Below are positions 46,311 through 58,273 of a stretch of DNA of 64,000 bases, piece after piece; positions within the stretch are counted from its first letter, which is position 1; each line of letters begins with the position of its first letter. This DNA is from Cystobasidiopsis lactophilus. Lineage: Eukaryota > Basidiomycota > Agaricostilbomycetes > Agaricostilbales > Chionosphaeraceae. Made by a program: the position numbers and the translations under genes. Location of the stretch: positions 1,978,677-2,042,676 of the forward strand of contig BCIO01000003.1 of assembly GCA_001599975.1 (NCBI GenBank), in the 5' to 3' direction. The notes beneath the pieces were generated by a model. The model worked only from the letters and a program-made list of their open reading frames with translations, ran no database searches and was not told the origin of the DNA.

Positions 46311-47804
46311 CTATTTCGGGAGCAGCGTCTGCCCTAGTGTCCACAGACTTGTACAAGTTGAGATGAAAAGTGAGGGGTAGAGCATCGAGCCTGAGGATGA
46401 CAGGCCCGAAGAGGTAGGTCGGGCAGTGGCGGCGGGGGGCTGCGAGATGGACGGGAAGGGCGTGCTCGGCAGCAAGAACGTGAAGAGCTCTCGGGCTAGC
46501 GCTTCGTGGACCCCAGCTCTTACATTGTCGTCAGCATGTCCAAGAGAGGGGGCAGTGGGCAGCTCACGATGGATGGAGAGCGTCCCTGAAGGTAATCTCA
46601 CTCAGCGTTCAGCCTGCAGAAGATGGGACGAAACTCGCCAGTAGAGGTAATCTTGGGGATTAGAGCAGATGTTGTCTGTGGCGTCGCGACATGGCGCGCA
46701 CATGGCTCCGGTCGATGCTGTGATGCAAGGCCAAGTGGCGTTCTTGACGATGGCCTTTGAAGCTTCGGTTGAGTAACTTCCCGCTTATGTGAAGTCAATC
46801 TTACTTGTGAAGTCGCAATTTGGGTCCACCAGGCATTGGCGTCCCAAAACAGAAGAGGCGAAGAAGAATTGCCAGAGGCTTGGGTCTGGCCCTTGACTCG
46901 TCGGTGCAAGTTCCATGAGAAAATGGACGCAGACTCACCCCATTGTAGAGCGCTTGATTGTAACGAACCGTAAGCTGGCTGAGGGCGCTGAGATCGCTCG
47001 TCGAATTCATTAGCGAATAGGCCACAAGCGGTGCCGTCGCGATGGGTGGAATTGGCAGGATCAGGTAGTCGACTTCGCCAGACTTGGATCCGATAGATTG
47101 TAGGACTTCATTGGCTTGAGACAAGATGGAGCCAGCGCTAGCCTCCACTTGAAGCAACGCTGTGTTCATATCGCTTTCCGACTGAGGCGTTTGTAGAAAT
47201 GCTGGCCAGACGCTGGTACAGACACTCTGTAAGGACTGAAGTGAATGGACGAATGCAATGCGACCTACTCATCCTTGACCGAGTTGATGCCACTCCAGAC
47301 GATGACTGCTGTCCGCGAGCCCAAAGTGATGTTACTGGACGTTAAGTCGGCAACGAATTGATCGACCTCGTCGGACGCCGAGTATGCCCCGGGTGATAGA
47401 GTCCTGGAGTTGTGAGCCCCGCCGACGGCGTAGTTGTGTCTTTCCGCGCTCGTGTCAACAGAATTCGCCGCCAAGTGAAAAGCTATCTCACACTGTGGCG
47501 CCGGTGGCCTCCTGCAAGATGGTGGACCAGTTCGGGCCATCAGAATATGTTCCTTTATAGTACGGAGTCGGGTTCAGAGAGCCAGAAAGCGCAGCAGCCC
47601 GAGCGTGGCCATCGTCCTGCAGGCGAATTGGCATTCAGCGGCTCTTGGCACCGTGAACGGAGTGCCTACGCAGTAGGATGCTCCAAACACAATGAGGTCA
47701 GTTATTTGGGCATTAGACAGGGCATTGGCTGTGCAAAAGCAGGCGATGGCCAGCAGAGCTGTCGAAAAGTCTCGGCATGGTGCGCATGCCAACTTGGAGA
47801 GCAT
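46311..47804 (-). CDS. Secreted GDSL/SGNH-type esterase, likely GPI-anchored
   Basis: Extracellular hydrolase-fold protein. Start at 47804: MLSKLACAPCRDFSTALLA, a signal peptide ending near TANALSNA. Block I reads DLIVFGASYC joined by splicing to DDGHARAAALSGSLN, in place of the usual FGDS. Later blocks: GPNWSTILQEATGA, HNYAVGGAHNS, VIVWSGINSVKD (usual GIND) and the C-terminal CSNPQDYLYW joined to DALHPS, which supplies the DxxH dyad. The tail is Ser/Pro-rich and ends with a hydrophobic stretch (LYPSLFISTCTSLWTLG), possibly a GPI signal. One junction (YLYW-DALHP, near 46647) needs a GC donor. Catalytic Ser, Asp and His can all be placed, so activity is likely; the substrate is unknown. Confidence 0.78.
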
Positions 47805-48028
47805 TGGGATCTGGCCAGCACAGTCTGTTATTACGGCCGTCTCATGGATCAAGTTATTTCAATGAGAACAAAGGTGATAAAGGACGAGTAAGGTTGTCAT
47901 TCCAAGGAGTCCTGCCCGCGCTTTCGGTGGCAAACCCGCCTGGAAGTGTACAATTGGTGCGAAGGCCCGCCTTCTGGAATGCAAAACAGCGACTAAAGTC
48001 ACAGAGAGGTCTGCCTAAGGCTTGAACC

Positions 48029-49979
48029 CTAGCCTTGGTATCCGGCCGATTTAAGGAAGCAGCGCAAAGCAGTTGCCCTGGTCTCCTTTCCGTCGTAGGT
48101 GGAAGCGGTGATGGCCTTGTATTTCGCAGGGGTGGAGGAATCGCTGTCGGTCCCCGATGACCGAGGCTCGGTAGCCACATCACCATCCGCAAGGACCGAG
48201 ATCAAGTCCATCCAGAGATGGGCATACTTGTGAACGCGAATCGCGGCGGAAGTGCTTTGCTCATGCGGCTGGCATAACGCCGGCTCCAAAACAGCGTGGC
48301 ACCCCCAGTACATTGTGCGGGCGTGAACGAATTGTTGTGAACCCCGAGGAGGAAAGGGGAAATGGCCATTTGACGCTACGCGAATCGGAGACTTCAAATC
48401 ATAAGAATTGGCCAGGAGCCAAGCGAGCTCAGAGGGTCTGTACGCGGTACCATGCATGCGATGCCGATCTTGCAGATGTTCAGAGACGAGGTCTTTGTCG
48501 AAAACGCCCGGTGCGCGCAAAACGTCGGTTCTGGACGAACGTAGATTTAGCGCAACTTTTGGTCAAAGAGAAGTGCTAGTGACTTACATCAAGCACAGGA
48601 GGTAGAAAAATTCCCAGTCAGGTTGGACGCCTTTGCAGTAGGTTGAAAGAGTCAGCTGCACCAGCCGATCGTCCTTCTTCTCTCCAAATCTGGTCGCCTC
48701 GGCCCAGGCGTGGAAATCAGCCCATTCAGGCGAGGTATAAATGGAGCATTCGGCTCCTGGTAAGCGGCTTTCAGCGGAATGAACACCAAAAGGATTAACG
48801 ATCGACCTCACTGATGCTGCAGCCATTCTTCTGCACAGCAAGGCCAAAATCAATTATTTTGATGTCAATTTTCCCGCTCTTTACCATAATTGAGCATCCG
48901 TGAGGTTTGATCAAGGGGCAAAACCTTACAGAGAGTTGTCGGATCACGACATTGTTGTGTCCCAAATCACCATGTAGATAACCAGTCGAGTGGATGAACC
49001 GGAGACCAGAACCAATCTGAAATAAGGCGCTTCCCAGAAAGTCAAGCCGATCAGCAAGCGATGTCCCTGCTTTGTGCAACTTGTCGATCCATTGACTGAT
49101 GCGTATGCCCGCATAGGCGGTAGCCAAGTATGCAGTGGCGACACCATCTTCCACCAGGGTGAAGCTGAATAGAAGGTGGGCAACGCCGACAGGGGCCTTG
49201 TTCATCTTGCAATGGACTTCGATCTCTTCAAGGATATGGCGCGCAGTACTGTGGAGAGCCTTTGGATTCTGGTCTATGATGATTCGCTTGATCATGACGC
49301 TTTCGTGTCCATATTTCTTTTGAACGGAGGCGGTGAGGACGAAAGCATGCACCTGGCCTGAAACGCCTTTTTCGTCGGGTGCAGAGTTCTTCAGCTCCGA
49401 AATTTTGGAAACGCACGTCAAGATATCGTGAATCTCATTGATCGTGCCTTCAAAGCGCTCAAGAGACGGGAGTTGCGTGGCTCGAGCGTCAAGGCTGTGT
49501 TCTGTTTTGGCCAGAGGGTCCAGTAGAGAAATGGCGTACTGCAAGAGATCGCTGGGCAAGGTTTCAAACTCGACAATGGACTTGAAGCGATTCGATTCTT
49601 CGAGCACCAGCTTGGCCCTTGCGTGTTCTTCACAAAACGCCTGCTCCCATTTGCCGATTTGACCCAAAGCCTCGACAAGCGCCTCGACTTGGGCAACTGC
49701 TGGGAGCTCTGTGATGGATTTATCGTTGGCTAGCTGCTGATATTGCGCGATAGCGGCATGGGCACGGTTCCATTGGGCGACTTGATGGGCAAACCGGACG
49801 AATGGCTGGCCGGACAAAGCCTTCAAAGACTGCCGCTCCAAAGACCCCAAACCCTTCAGCCGCGTCACCTCTGCTGCAAGCTCCGAGACCTTCTGGATCT
49901 GTTCTTGTCGAGTTCGAGCGCGTTCAGGATGCAGGACCATGGCCATTTTGTACTTGGCTTCGTCTACAACTTTCTTCAT
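48029..49979 (-). CDS. Kinase-like protein, tandem copy A
   Basis: Protein-kinase-like fold behind a helical N-terminal half; no named family recognised. Start chosen at 49979 (MKKVVDEAKYKMAM) because the paralogue at 53035 also starts MKK, although the frame is open to 50234. The N-terminal part of about 230 residues is Leu/Glu-rich and helical. Kinase marks: SVMIKRIII (Lys of strand 3), ILEEIEVHCKMN, LHGDLGHNNVVI (HGD at 48966-48974, HRD-like, with the Asn), IKIIDFGLAVQK (DFG at 48843-48851), then YTSPEWADFHAW (APE-like) and CKGVQPDWEFFYL. After an intron the C-terminal lobe ends RCFLKSAGYQG at 48029. All key catalytic residues are present. Confidence 0.75.
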
Positions 49980-50781
49980 GTTGGGCCCGAATTCGTGAAT
50001 GTGAGAGATCAGAAGTGATAATGAGCAAGGTGGATGGACGTGGGCAAGAGGCAAGTACTCGAATAGAACGGTGGCCCAATTTTGAGGATGCCGCGGAGTC
50101 GAGATGCCGCGGAGTCGACCTTTGCAGAAGGCAAGATTCCACGACAAGACAGCTTCGCTTATCATGCCCAGATGCACATAACCCATCAAGAGAGTAACAT
50201 CGAAGCTTGGGGCAATCGGAGTTGAGATCCGCATCGAGCGACTCTATCTCAAATTCGAATCGCTGGGCATTGGTGAGACAGTGCGCGCCGTGTCCTCGGC
50301 AGCATTGGCAGCGGATACAAGCATTCAGTTGCGTTCATCAGATGCAGGTCACGACGACGAGATCAAAGGTGACGAACGCAGCACAAGAAGAACGAGTTTG
50401 AAGCCTGACCCGAAGTCTGTTGACTCGGAAGCCGCAGGTAAAGGCTCATGGTATTAAAGGGAATGCAAATGGGTTCATCATAAGTATTCAGAGTACAAAA
50501 GAGCTAGCAGCGAAGTCCGCTAGTGAGGGCTGATATGATACGAAGAGAGCACCACCGACTCCCAATGCGGGTGGCAAAAGCGTCAAATGGGAGCCTGTGG
50601 ATCTGACATGGTCATAAGTTGTAACATTCAAAGCTTAGAGCGCTAATAGGGCTAGCGGCGCCCAAAAGCTACAGAATTCGTGATTTGAGGGACTGCTACC
50701 GCTCTGCCAGAAAGAAAGTGGAAACGGACACACACGCTCTGCGACTTTCCAAAGGACGTATCGGTGGCTTGAATGGCTTTA
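49980..50781. other. Spacer between tandem kinase-like genes
   Basis: About 800 bases between copy B's stop and copy A's chosen start. The frame of copy A stays open to 50234, so part may be coding if the start lies upstream. No other feature is seen. Confidence 0.4.
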
Positions 50782-53035
50782 TTAGACGGCAGAAGGACTT
50801 GAGTCTCGATGGCCCAGAGACACAAGCAACGAGTGAAGAGCCCTTTGCCTGGTCTTTGTGCGGTCTTCATAAGCTCTCGATAGGACGCCACGATACAACA
50901 GCTCGCTCGCTGCGATGCCAGCGTCTGTATTTCCTCTTCTTTCGACCTCGACGTCGCCCACGCAAAGCTCTTCAAAGAATTGTTGCCAGCTCTTGGCCAG
51001 CTCTTGCTCTCGAAACCTCCTAGCCGATGCGCTGTATCGTTGAAAAATTAGGCCCTTTTCTTCGCGAGAAGCTTTCGATGCGATTTCTTGGCACCGATTC
51101 TTGAACGCAAGGGCGCACGAAAACTGCAAACGCGCGTCACATTGGACTCGGTCCTCGGCAGAAGCAGTTGGGTTCTGATGATGTATCTCCTTCCAGAGGA
51201 CGAAAGACGTCATGTCTTCGGTGTCGTGTAGGGCATCGCGACCATAAAAAGTTGGGGGCAAGCGGGTCTTGTCGAACTTGGAGAAGCCATTCAAGACGTT
51301 ACACCTAAGAAAGTGCATCATCAGTGGCCGCTTGCAGAAATGAAAGGAAAAAAAAAGGTCCAACCCTATCGAGCTAAACGCGTATATCTCCCAGTCGGGC
51401 TGGACACCTTTCCGATAGATGCTGTCAGCGAGAAAATCGTTGGGTGTAGGGCCTGCATGGAGCCCAGGCTGCTGATTTTGCCTTTCCAACCAGCTCCTGA
51501 AGTTTGCGCATTCTGGAGAGGTATATTCACTGAAGGCAGCGCCTGTCCCCTAAGATATCAGACCAAGGCTGTCTTGTAATGCAGGAGGTCAACGCACGGA
51601 GTCTGACGTCCTTTTTCCGCAGGCTTAGCCCAAAGTCAATCAACTTGAAGGTATACCGCGATGCCTGCGTGTCCTAGATAAGCTAATGCAGAAAGCCGTC
51701 TAAAAGGCTCACAGAGAATTCCTGCGAGGTCGTCCTTGGCTGCTCTTCCACCACGATGTTTTCTAGCCGAATGTCCCCATGCAGATACTTTGTATGCAAC
51801 CACTGGAGACCAGCGCCGATATCCGAATACACTTTGCCCAGCAGGTCAAGCAAGCAATATGCTGGCAAAGTGTCAGATTGGCCCAAGTCATGTGAAGTGG
51901 CTGTTTGGGGTGGGCTGTGAAGGACCCTGATCCAGTCTCGCAGTGTCTGTCCTGCGTGTGCTGTCGCCAGAAATGCGGTCTTGGGCGGGCCGATGTGGCT
52001 GAACACGAAGACGAGCTTCACAACACCAGCCGGGGCGGCGCTTGCGAAGTCGTGAGCTTCAGCTTCCATGTTTATGCTGTTGATGGAGTTGACAGACTTC
52101 GGGTCGTCGGTGACGACCATCCGCTTGATAGCCACCAATTTCCGCTCGTACTTGTCCGCGAGGGGGCCCTTCAGCGTGATTCCGTTGACCCGACCGGAGC
52201 GACCGTGGGCTTCGGAAGAAATGTTGGAAAGCTGAAGAAGCGTTGATACCGTGGCAAGCATGGCGTCGAGATCCTGAATGGCGGCTTTGAGCGCGGCAAA
52301 GGAATTGGGATTGATGGGCTGCCAATTTTGATCCGCCAGATGCTCTTGGTTGACAACAGCATGCAGGAGTTGCTCGAAGTAGAAAAAGAGGCTGATTTTC
52401 GGCGGTATTTCCAGCTCCTTGACGGTTTTGAGCACTTCTGCCAACATGGCTCGGTGTTCCATCGACCGCGCTAGAAGGAAATTTGTCTCCCACGTAGACC
52501 GCGAGAGCAGACCGTCAATCTGGTGCTCCAAAGACATCAAGTCAGACCGAGTGCCGACGGTTTCAAATGCTTGCCAGTCGGCGTTCGCTCGCTCGCGGGC
52601 AGCATGGCATAAGGATTGGTGCACTTCAAAGCCATGAAGAGGTGCACCAGATAGATCGAGACCGTCGTGAAGTTCCCGGCGAGGCAGCTTGTTCAAGGCG
52701 GTCCGGACTTTCAAGAAGCGGCGCGTCCATGCCCTTGCCTCTGCGAATGCCTGAACTGCCGTCTTGAAAGCCGTCAAATCCGGAAGATCTGAGAACTTCT
52801 TTTGGAAATCCGCTGCAAGGGCGTTCCGAAGGCTGTTGGCGTTGCTGTAAAGCCGCAGCTCGCACTGGCTGGAGAGGACGGCTTCACCGCTGGCAGCCCC
52901 TGGGCCGGTTGCGGGTCCATGTAGAGCCGCCTGAAGCAGTTGGCAGGCGTATTCAAACTGTTCGTGCCATTGCTGGCGCTTGGAACGACGGCGGAGGTCC
53001 AAAGCGTTCGAAGTTACTTCAGTCAACTTCTTCAT
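50782..53035 (-). CDS. Kinase-like protein, tandem copy B
   Basis: Paralogue of the neighbouring gene, same order of parts. Starts MKKLTEVTSNALDLRRRSK at 53035, though the frame is open to 53215. A helical N-terminal region precedes KLVAIKRMVVTDD, FLATAHAGQTLRDWI, KYLHGDIRLENIVV (HGD at 51773-51781), FKLIDFGLSLRKKD (DFG at 51629-51637), SEYTSPECANFRSWL and YRKGVQPDWEIYAF. The C-terminal lobe is helical and ends GHRDSSPSAV at 50782. It shares YTSPE(C/W)A(N/D)F and KGVQPDWE with copy A. The glycine loop is poorly conserved. Two or three introns near 51540, 51300 and 51680. Confidence 0.75.
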
Positions 53036-53929
53036 AGCGTAGGCAAGAACGCAGAGCCTCTGGTAGGGTTGGTTGAGCGCTTGAAAAGCAAGTTCTGAAG
53101 GGCAAGCAGGGTGGCGAAAGAGGTGCAAGCAGGTCTTTCGAAGCAATCCTCGACTCCTCGGCAACAAAGGGATCCCAGGTCTCTGTGCAAGAGAGTCTTG
53201 GTGCGCACGGTGCACGACCTGTGGTCACTTCAGAGCGCAGAGCAGGCCTGACAAGGCGCTAATTAGGCGCAAAGAGGCAGGGCGGCACGGCAAGGGAGTT
53301 CGCTCGTGGCACGAAATGAGGGCGAACGCATCTCAAACGAGCAGCTTTGGAAGCCCATGAACGACTCTCAACCATCTCCAGCATTCATTCAGACTCATGG
53401 CTTTCAGACGCGAAACATTCTTAAATGGACAACGCAGCGCAAGAGCCGCTTCCCGCTCGCCAAGCCGGCAGCCTGGCCAACAAGGCCGACTGCTCGTGGT
53501 AAAGGCCATCTCAAAAGAGGCTCCATTCATAGTGCTCAGAAATACAACAAAGTGAGACCCCTCAGGTCAGGATCCGGCCTTAGAAATGGATACGAAAGCA
53601 GAGGGGCAGAGGAGTGGCGACAGAAAATCCGAAACGCCCGCCAGTAGATCTTCCGACAAATGATCGTAGGGTCGTTCCCATAGCGAGTGATAGAGAATGT
53701 AACAAGGTAAAAGTGACGCGTCCAGGCGTTTTGTAGGCTTGAGGGCGCAAAAGGGAGCGCCACCGCCGTCCACTCAAGAGGTTGTGGCTGGCGGGGGCGA
53801 GGGCGAGAGCCAATGGCTCTGACAATGAGTCGTAGAATTGCGATAAGCTGGACTTTGAACAGTCGAGTAGGCAAGGCAAAGTGGTGCGTGAAAGTGGTGG
53901 TGGCGGCGCCGCTGAAGAGGCGTGGGTTC
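53036..53929. other. Spacer upstream of kinase copy B
   Basis: About 900 bases. The first 180 bases are open in the copy B frame. Other frames on both strands are moderately long but have no plausible composition or domain, and I do not call them. Confidence 0.4.
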
Positions 53930-54770
53930 TCAGAACAATTGCCCGCTCGGCCTTCTCTCAAAATCAGTCCTCTGTTCACTTCTCAACAAAAGCAGGAACG
54001 AAACTAACATGCTCTGCGTCTTGCCCAGCGCCCTCTTGCTAGGTTTGAAAGCCCTGACCACCCTCTCCTGGCCCATGACCGTATCCTGTGACTCCTCCTC
54101 GAGCTCCGTATCGCTTTCCCCTCCATCCATGTCTTCATCCCCCATGACCTCGTCGCCCGAATCGACCTCCTTCCTCTTCCGCACCGGCGTAACCAAGCTA
54201 GCGTACCCGCTATCCTCCCTGCTCAAGGAGCCCGAGTCGTCGAACTCGCCCAGTGAGAAACCATTAGGACCGAACGGGTTGTCCGTGTCGACCGGCATCT
54301 TGGAGGGGGAAGGTGGGTTGGAGGGCAAGGCGAAAGGTTGGACTTCCCTCGCTGCTTGTCGCCGAGCGAGGTCTTGGGTGGTTTCGAGCGCGGCGCGCTG
54401 GTAGGTCGCCTGGGTGGTTTCGAAGATGTTGCTAGGTTCAGATTGAGTCCTGCCTGCGCGAGGTGTCAGCCCACGAAACTCGCGAAAGTCTAGGGCAGTG
54501 AGGGCAAACGCGCCTAGTTGTCGCCCTGTCCCGACTGTGTAGCCCTTGGCGACGCCTGTTGCATCAGCCCATCACACCAATCAGATACGAAGAACAGACC
54601 TGATGAGGGAGAAGGGGGAGGGACGAACTATAGCGCGCGTTCCTCGCTGCGTTCTGGACTGAAGGCGAGGTGTGCTGGTGGTCGTAGTACTTGCTGGACT
54701 CTGGCACGTACGTCTCCTCCTGCACTGGCTGCGCTTCCAACCGGCCTTTCTTGCTCGGCGTCACATTCAT
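53930..54770 (-). CDS. Small Ser/Asp/Glu-rich nuclear-type protein
   Basis: Not recognised. Exon 1 from 54770 reads MNVTPSKKGRLEAQPVQEE and KYYDHQHTSPSVQNAARNAR; splicing to a second exon gives RTQSEPSNIFETTQATYQRA and LARRQAAREVQPF, then DSGYASLVTPVRKRKEVDSG, an acidic patch MGDEDMDGGESDTELEEES, and RAFKPSKRALGKTQS. The basic cluster TPVRKRK could be a nuclear signal. The exact first donor and the C-terminus are uncertain: the frame runs to 53930 but the last 25 residues look unlike the rest and an intron after KTQSM is possible. It lies head to head with MCMBP, 34 bases between start codons. Confidence 0.6.
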
Positions 54771-54804
54771 CGTTTGGGGGGACCAAGCTTGGAGCGCGTC
54801 GACG

Positions 54805-56707
54805 ATGAGTTCGGTGCTGGAGCAAATCGAGCAGCTATGGTCCTCCGCTGCTTCCCACGACGGATCGGTGGACGCCATCTTGAGCCACTTCAAAGACGTC
54901 CAAGCTGAGCAGAGCATCAACGACCTGCCCTCCTTGACTCCCTTGGTTCACAAGTTGGTCAAGTGGAGGGGGATGATCCAGGACTCGACGCTCGGCTCAG
55001 AGGTGTTCGCTGCTGCTTCCATCGACGCGCAGGGCAACAAGAGGTGCAACTTGTTCAGCGAGGGACAAGCGGGCTTGGAGCCGGTGCAGGAGAGCTTGAG
55101 CGAGAGGACGCTGTTGGTGTGCGTCGACATCCCCGGCGAGTGTGACTGGGTCAAGGTGTGTTCACCCTTTGCATTTGCATAACATTGGTGTTATGAGTTG
55201 ATAGTAGGGCGCACACAGGGCGACAATGACGAGTTGGCCAGGTTGAGCTTGGAAGAGCCGCTTCCTCAAGTGCTCCAAGCTAAGTTGCCTAGACCTACGC
55301 CTGCTTCACAAGTCATCCTAGTCAAGGTGTGCTTACCTCTCCCTTATCCCTAGACTATAGGATACAGCGTCATAGAAGCAACACAGGTCTACACCAACGA
55401 CGACGCCCTCCAATCCGCCTCGGCTTTCGAGTTCACCGGCATCCTCGACAAGACTGAGTCCGTTGCCTTTTCTCCTTAAGCAAGCTACCCTTTGGCTTAA
55501 AAATGATGGCACGGTCAGGTTCCACCCCTCCAACGACTTCCTAGATGAAACCTCCCCTACCATCCCCATTTACTCCTTACACGTCTTATCCTACAAACCC
55601 CTCGCTCTGACCTTTGAAGACGTCGAGGGAGAAGACGTCAAAGAAGGAGAGGCGACAAGGCAAGGGTTGGTCGATTACCTCTCCCAAGGCCTCTCAGGGG
55701 ACAAGTTGGCCGCCGAGTTCTTGTTGTTGGCTTTGCTAGCTCGGATGTTCGTCCTCTCCTTACTCTATCAGCTTCGTGATCCATTTTCTGATACGTATTG
55801 TGGGTCGACGAAACAGCCACACCAGGAAAGCCGGCTTGAACCTCGGGGCCTTCCCTCTGAACCTCTCCTTTCCTCCTACGTCCACGACCTCGACAGAGGG
55901 GAATTTGGAAGGCCTCATCGGCTCTTTGGTGCCTTACCTCCAACCTCTGCAAATCACCATCCCCGCCCTCAACGCCGCGTCTTACCAACCCACCTCGACC
56001 TCGACCGACTCGCTAGCCGCGGGCAGCTTGCAACTGATCAAATCCACCTTGATTCTAGCTGACGAACGCGCCATGGGTGAGGGGACACTGGGGGATAAAG
56101 GCGTGAAGAACCTCCGCGCCTTGTCAAGGGTCATCAGCGAGCAAAAGCTGGCTTATGTGTTCCCCTTTTCCGAGTTTGATTTCGACACCGACCTGGGCGT
56201 CGTCGTCTTGTCCGAGGGCAAGAGCTTACTCCCTGTGCGTTGTCTTCCCTCCTCTCAAAAGATCAATCTGAATCTAACAATTGAGAACGACGCACAGACT
56301 TCTTGCGTCGTGCCCATCGTCCAGGCGGAGTCGAAGGATAAAGTGGACAAGCCGACGAAAGAACAATTGGCAGCGTGGCGCCGCTTGATCCACACTATGA
56401 AGCACGCCTCGTTCACCATTACTGAAGATATGACTTCTGTCCGTTGTCTCCCTCCTTCCCTTCTCATCAGTTCCCCCAGCTGATAAAAGAGACGGAGTAC
56501 GAACAGCACGTCGAAGCGGACTTCATCGCCTTACGCCAAATCGACGGGGGCGGGGTGGGGCACGAAGAGCTCATGCTGAGAATGACCGTCGCCCGCCTCT
56601 TAGCGCTCAGCTATGGCCAGAAGGAGCTGTCGGCCGACATGTACGCCAAAGCGTGCAAGCTCGACGACGAGCGGCGGAAGAGGGTTCAAGCTGCTTCGTC
56701 GTCTTAG
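54805..56707 (+). CDS. MCMBP: MCM-binding protein (ETG1-like)
   Basis: Nuclear protein that binds MCM helicase subunits and helps assemble or unload the complex. Starts MSSVLEQIEQLWSSAAS; the early part has LVHKLVKWRGMIQDSTLG and TLLVCVDIPGECDWVK. The central and C-terminal part carries the family blocks GLNLGAFPLNL, LVPYLQPLQITIPALNA, YQPTSTSTDSLAAGSLQL, STLILADERAMGEGTL, GVKNLRALSRVISEQKLAY and FDTDLGVVVLSEGKSLLP. The C-terminus MTVARLLALSYGQKELSA follows an intron ending CCCCAG near 56479. About seven introns. Short spacing to the divergent upstream gene suggests co-regulation. Confidence 0.88.
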
Positions 56708-56806
56708 AGAATTGGCTTTCACATAGAGGCCAAAGAAAAAGTACAATGATAAGCGCCTAGGGTTTTGTTAGAGCATAAATTATCAGAGTAGAGTTTGAGG
56801 GAAGGC

Positions 56807-57965
56807 TTAGATCTTGGCGTGGGCTGAAGGTTGACTCTTGCTTAGCGCCTCCAGCTGCTCTTCAGTCAAAACGAGGAAAGCCTTCCTAGGTGCCCAGATC
56901 CGGAGCACACCCCGGCTCTTCTCCATCTCCACTTCAACAGCCACCTTCTCCGCGTCGACATATCGCAAAATCCCGAATTGAGGAGTTCGCTTCGTGTCCC
57001 TCGCCACCAATCCGACTTTGCTACCTATCAAAGGCACCAGCTCAGCTGCATCTTTGAATGCTTGAGAAGGAAGTGGGAGGGGCGGTAAAGGCGATCGAAG
57101 GAGGACTTGCTCCAGATCTTTAGTGTAGTGCTGGCGAGGCGGGTTGGACGTCTTCCACTCTTCGAATTTGGCCTCCATGAACTCCAAGAAGGCCGAGAGG
57201 TGCGGGTAGATCTCGGAGGGCGGGTGGTCCTTGTAAGGATAGCAGCGGAGCACGCCCCCGAGTCCGCCCCACCAAGCCGAGAGTTCAAGGACGGTCCAGA
57301 CTGCCAGATCCAGCGCGTCCGGCTGGGCTTTGCCTCCTAGATAAGGCGCCTCAGGCGAGGTTTTGGAAGCTAGCTGCTCGATGTCGAAAAGCAGCGTTTG
57401 TAAGCGGTCCAGGCAGTCTTGCCGCTCTTGCTCCGCCTCTAGCTTGCCCAGCTCGAGGAACAGGCCCATCGTCTTTTGCCGGTCGGCAATCACGCGCTGG
57501 GTCGTGGAGCTGTTCGGCATTCGCCGCAGCTGCTCGAAGAAGATCTCGCTCGACACCTGGCAAGAACGTGGGTAAATTGAAGTTGGCTGAGGAAAGAGGG
57601 AACCTACAAAGTGCTCCGCATAAAGAGCAGACGGAGAAGATGCGTCCAGAGACTTGGACGAGAGCTTCATGGCCTCCAGAGTGCGGAGCTGGAAGTGCGA
57701 GTCCAGATAGACCTCCCGCCCGCACATGAGCATTGGCGTCCGGCGATGGTGGATGCCCAGCTCAGTCAGAACAGGCCGATCTCCAGCGGGCCCAGGCAGC
57801 TCGAGGTAAGAATGCTCAATGCCAACTGCGACTCGAAGCTCGATCAGGAAACTTGTGAGGAGCGGGGCGAGTGCTCCGAGTGGCAAACACACGATAGGCC
57901 AGCGCAGCCTCGAGCTTTTTGGCGAATGGAGAACCATGATAGCGGACTAGGATGATTTCAGACAT
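56807..57965 (-). CDS. GST-fold protein
   Basis: Glutathione-S-transferase-like fold; substrate unknown. MSEIILVRYHGSPFAKKLEA begins at 57965 with the N-terminal thioredoxin-like part (YHGSPFAKK at the usual catalytic-loop position), then an intron. LTELGIHHRRTPMLMCGREV with YLDS is the fungal version of the cis-Pro region (LGIxYRRIPVL.IGxDxYxD). The all-helical C-terminal domain contains LDLAVWTVLELSAWWGG and YPHLSAFLEFMEAKFEEW. A last beta-rich extension (GSKVGLVARDTKRTPQFGIL) is typical of this fungal subgroup. It ends SAHAKI at 56807. A second intron lies near 57557-57605. Confidence 0.75.
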
Positions 57966-58273
57966 GCTCAGAAACGAACGGAGGACGACAGACAGGCCGT
58001 CGATCGAGAGTGAGAACTACGAAGTGGAGCTCGATTCCGCAGAAGGGGCAAGGGCAGCGATTCGTGGGATGTTGAAGATGGATCATCGCAGCAAATTAGG
58101 ACTGGTTACAAGTACAAACACAAGGAAGGCGCGATACAAGGTCCAATACAAATGTCCAAGGAGGTGGACATCGCCATTTTGCCACCACGAATGTCCTTTG
58201 CAGCTCATACCGCCCGGTGGTCACGACACAATAACCGCTGAGACACAATAATGAGTGTGAGACACTTGAATAC

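Noticed and set aside
53536-53979. Hydrophobic-looking open frame on the minus strand
   Set aside because: No ATG context, no conserved pattern, and the frame runs across the 3' part of another gene.
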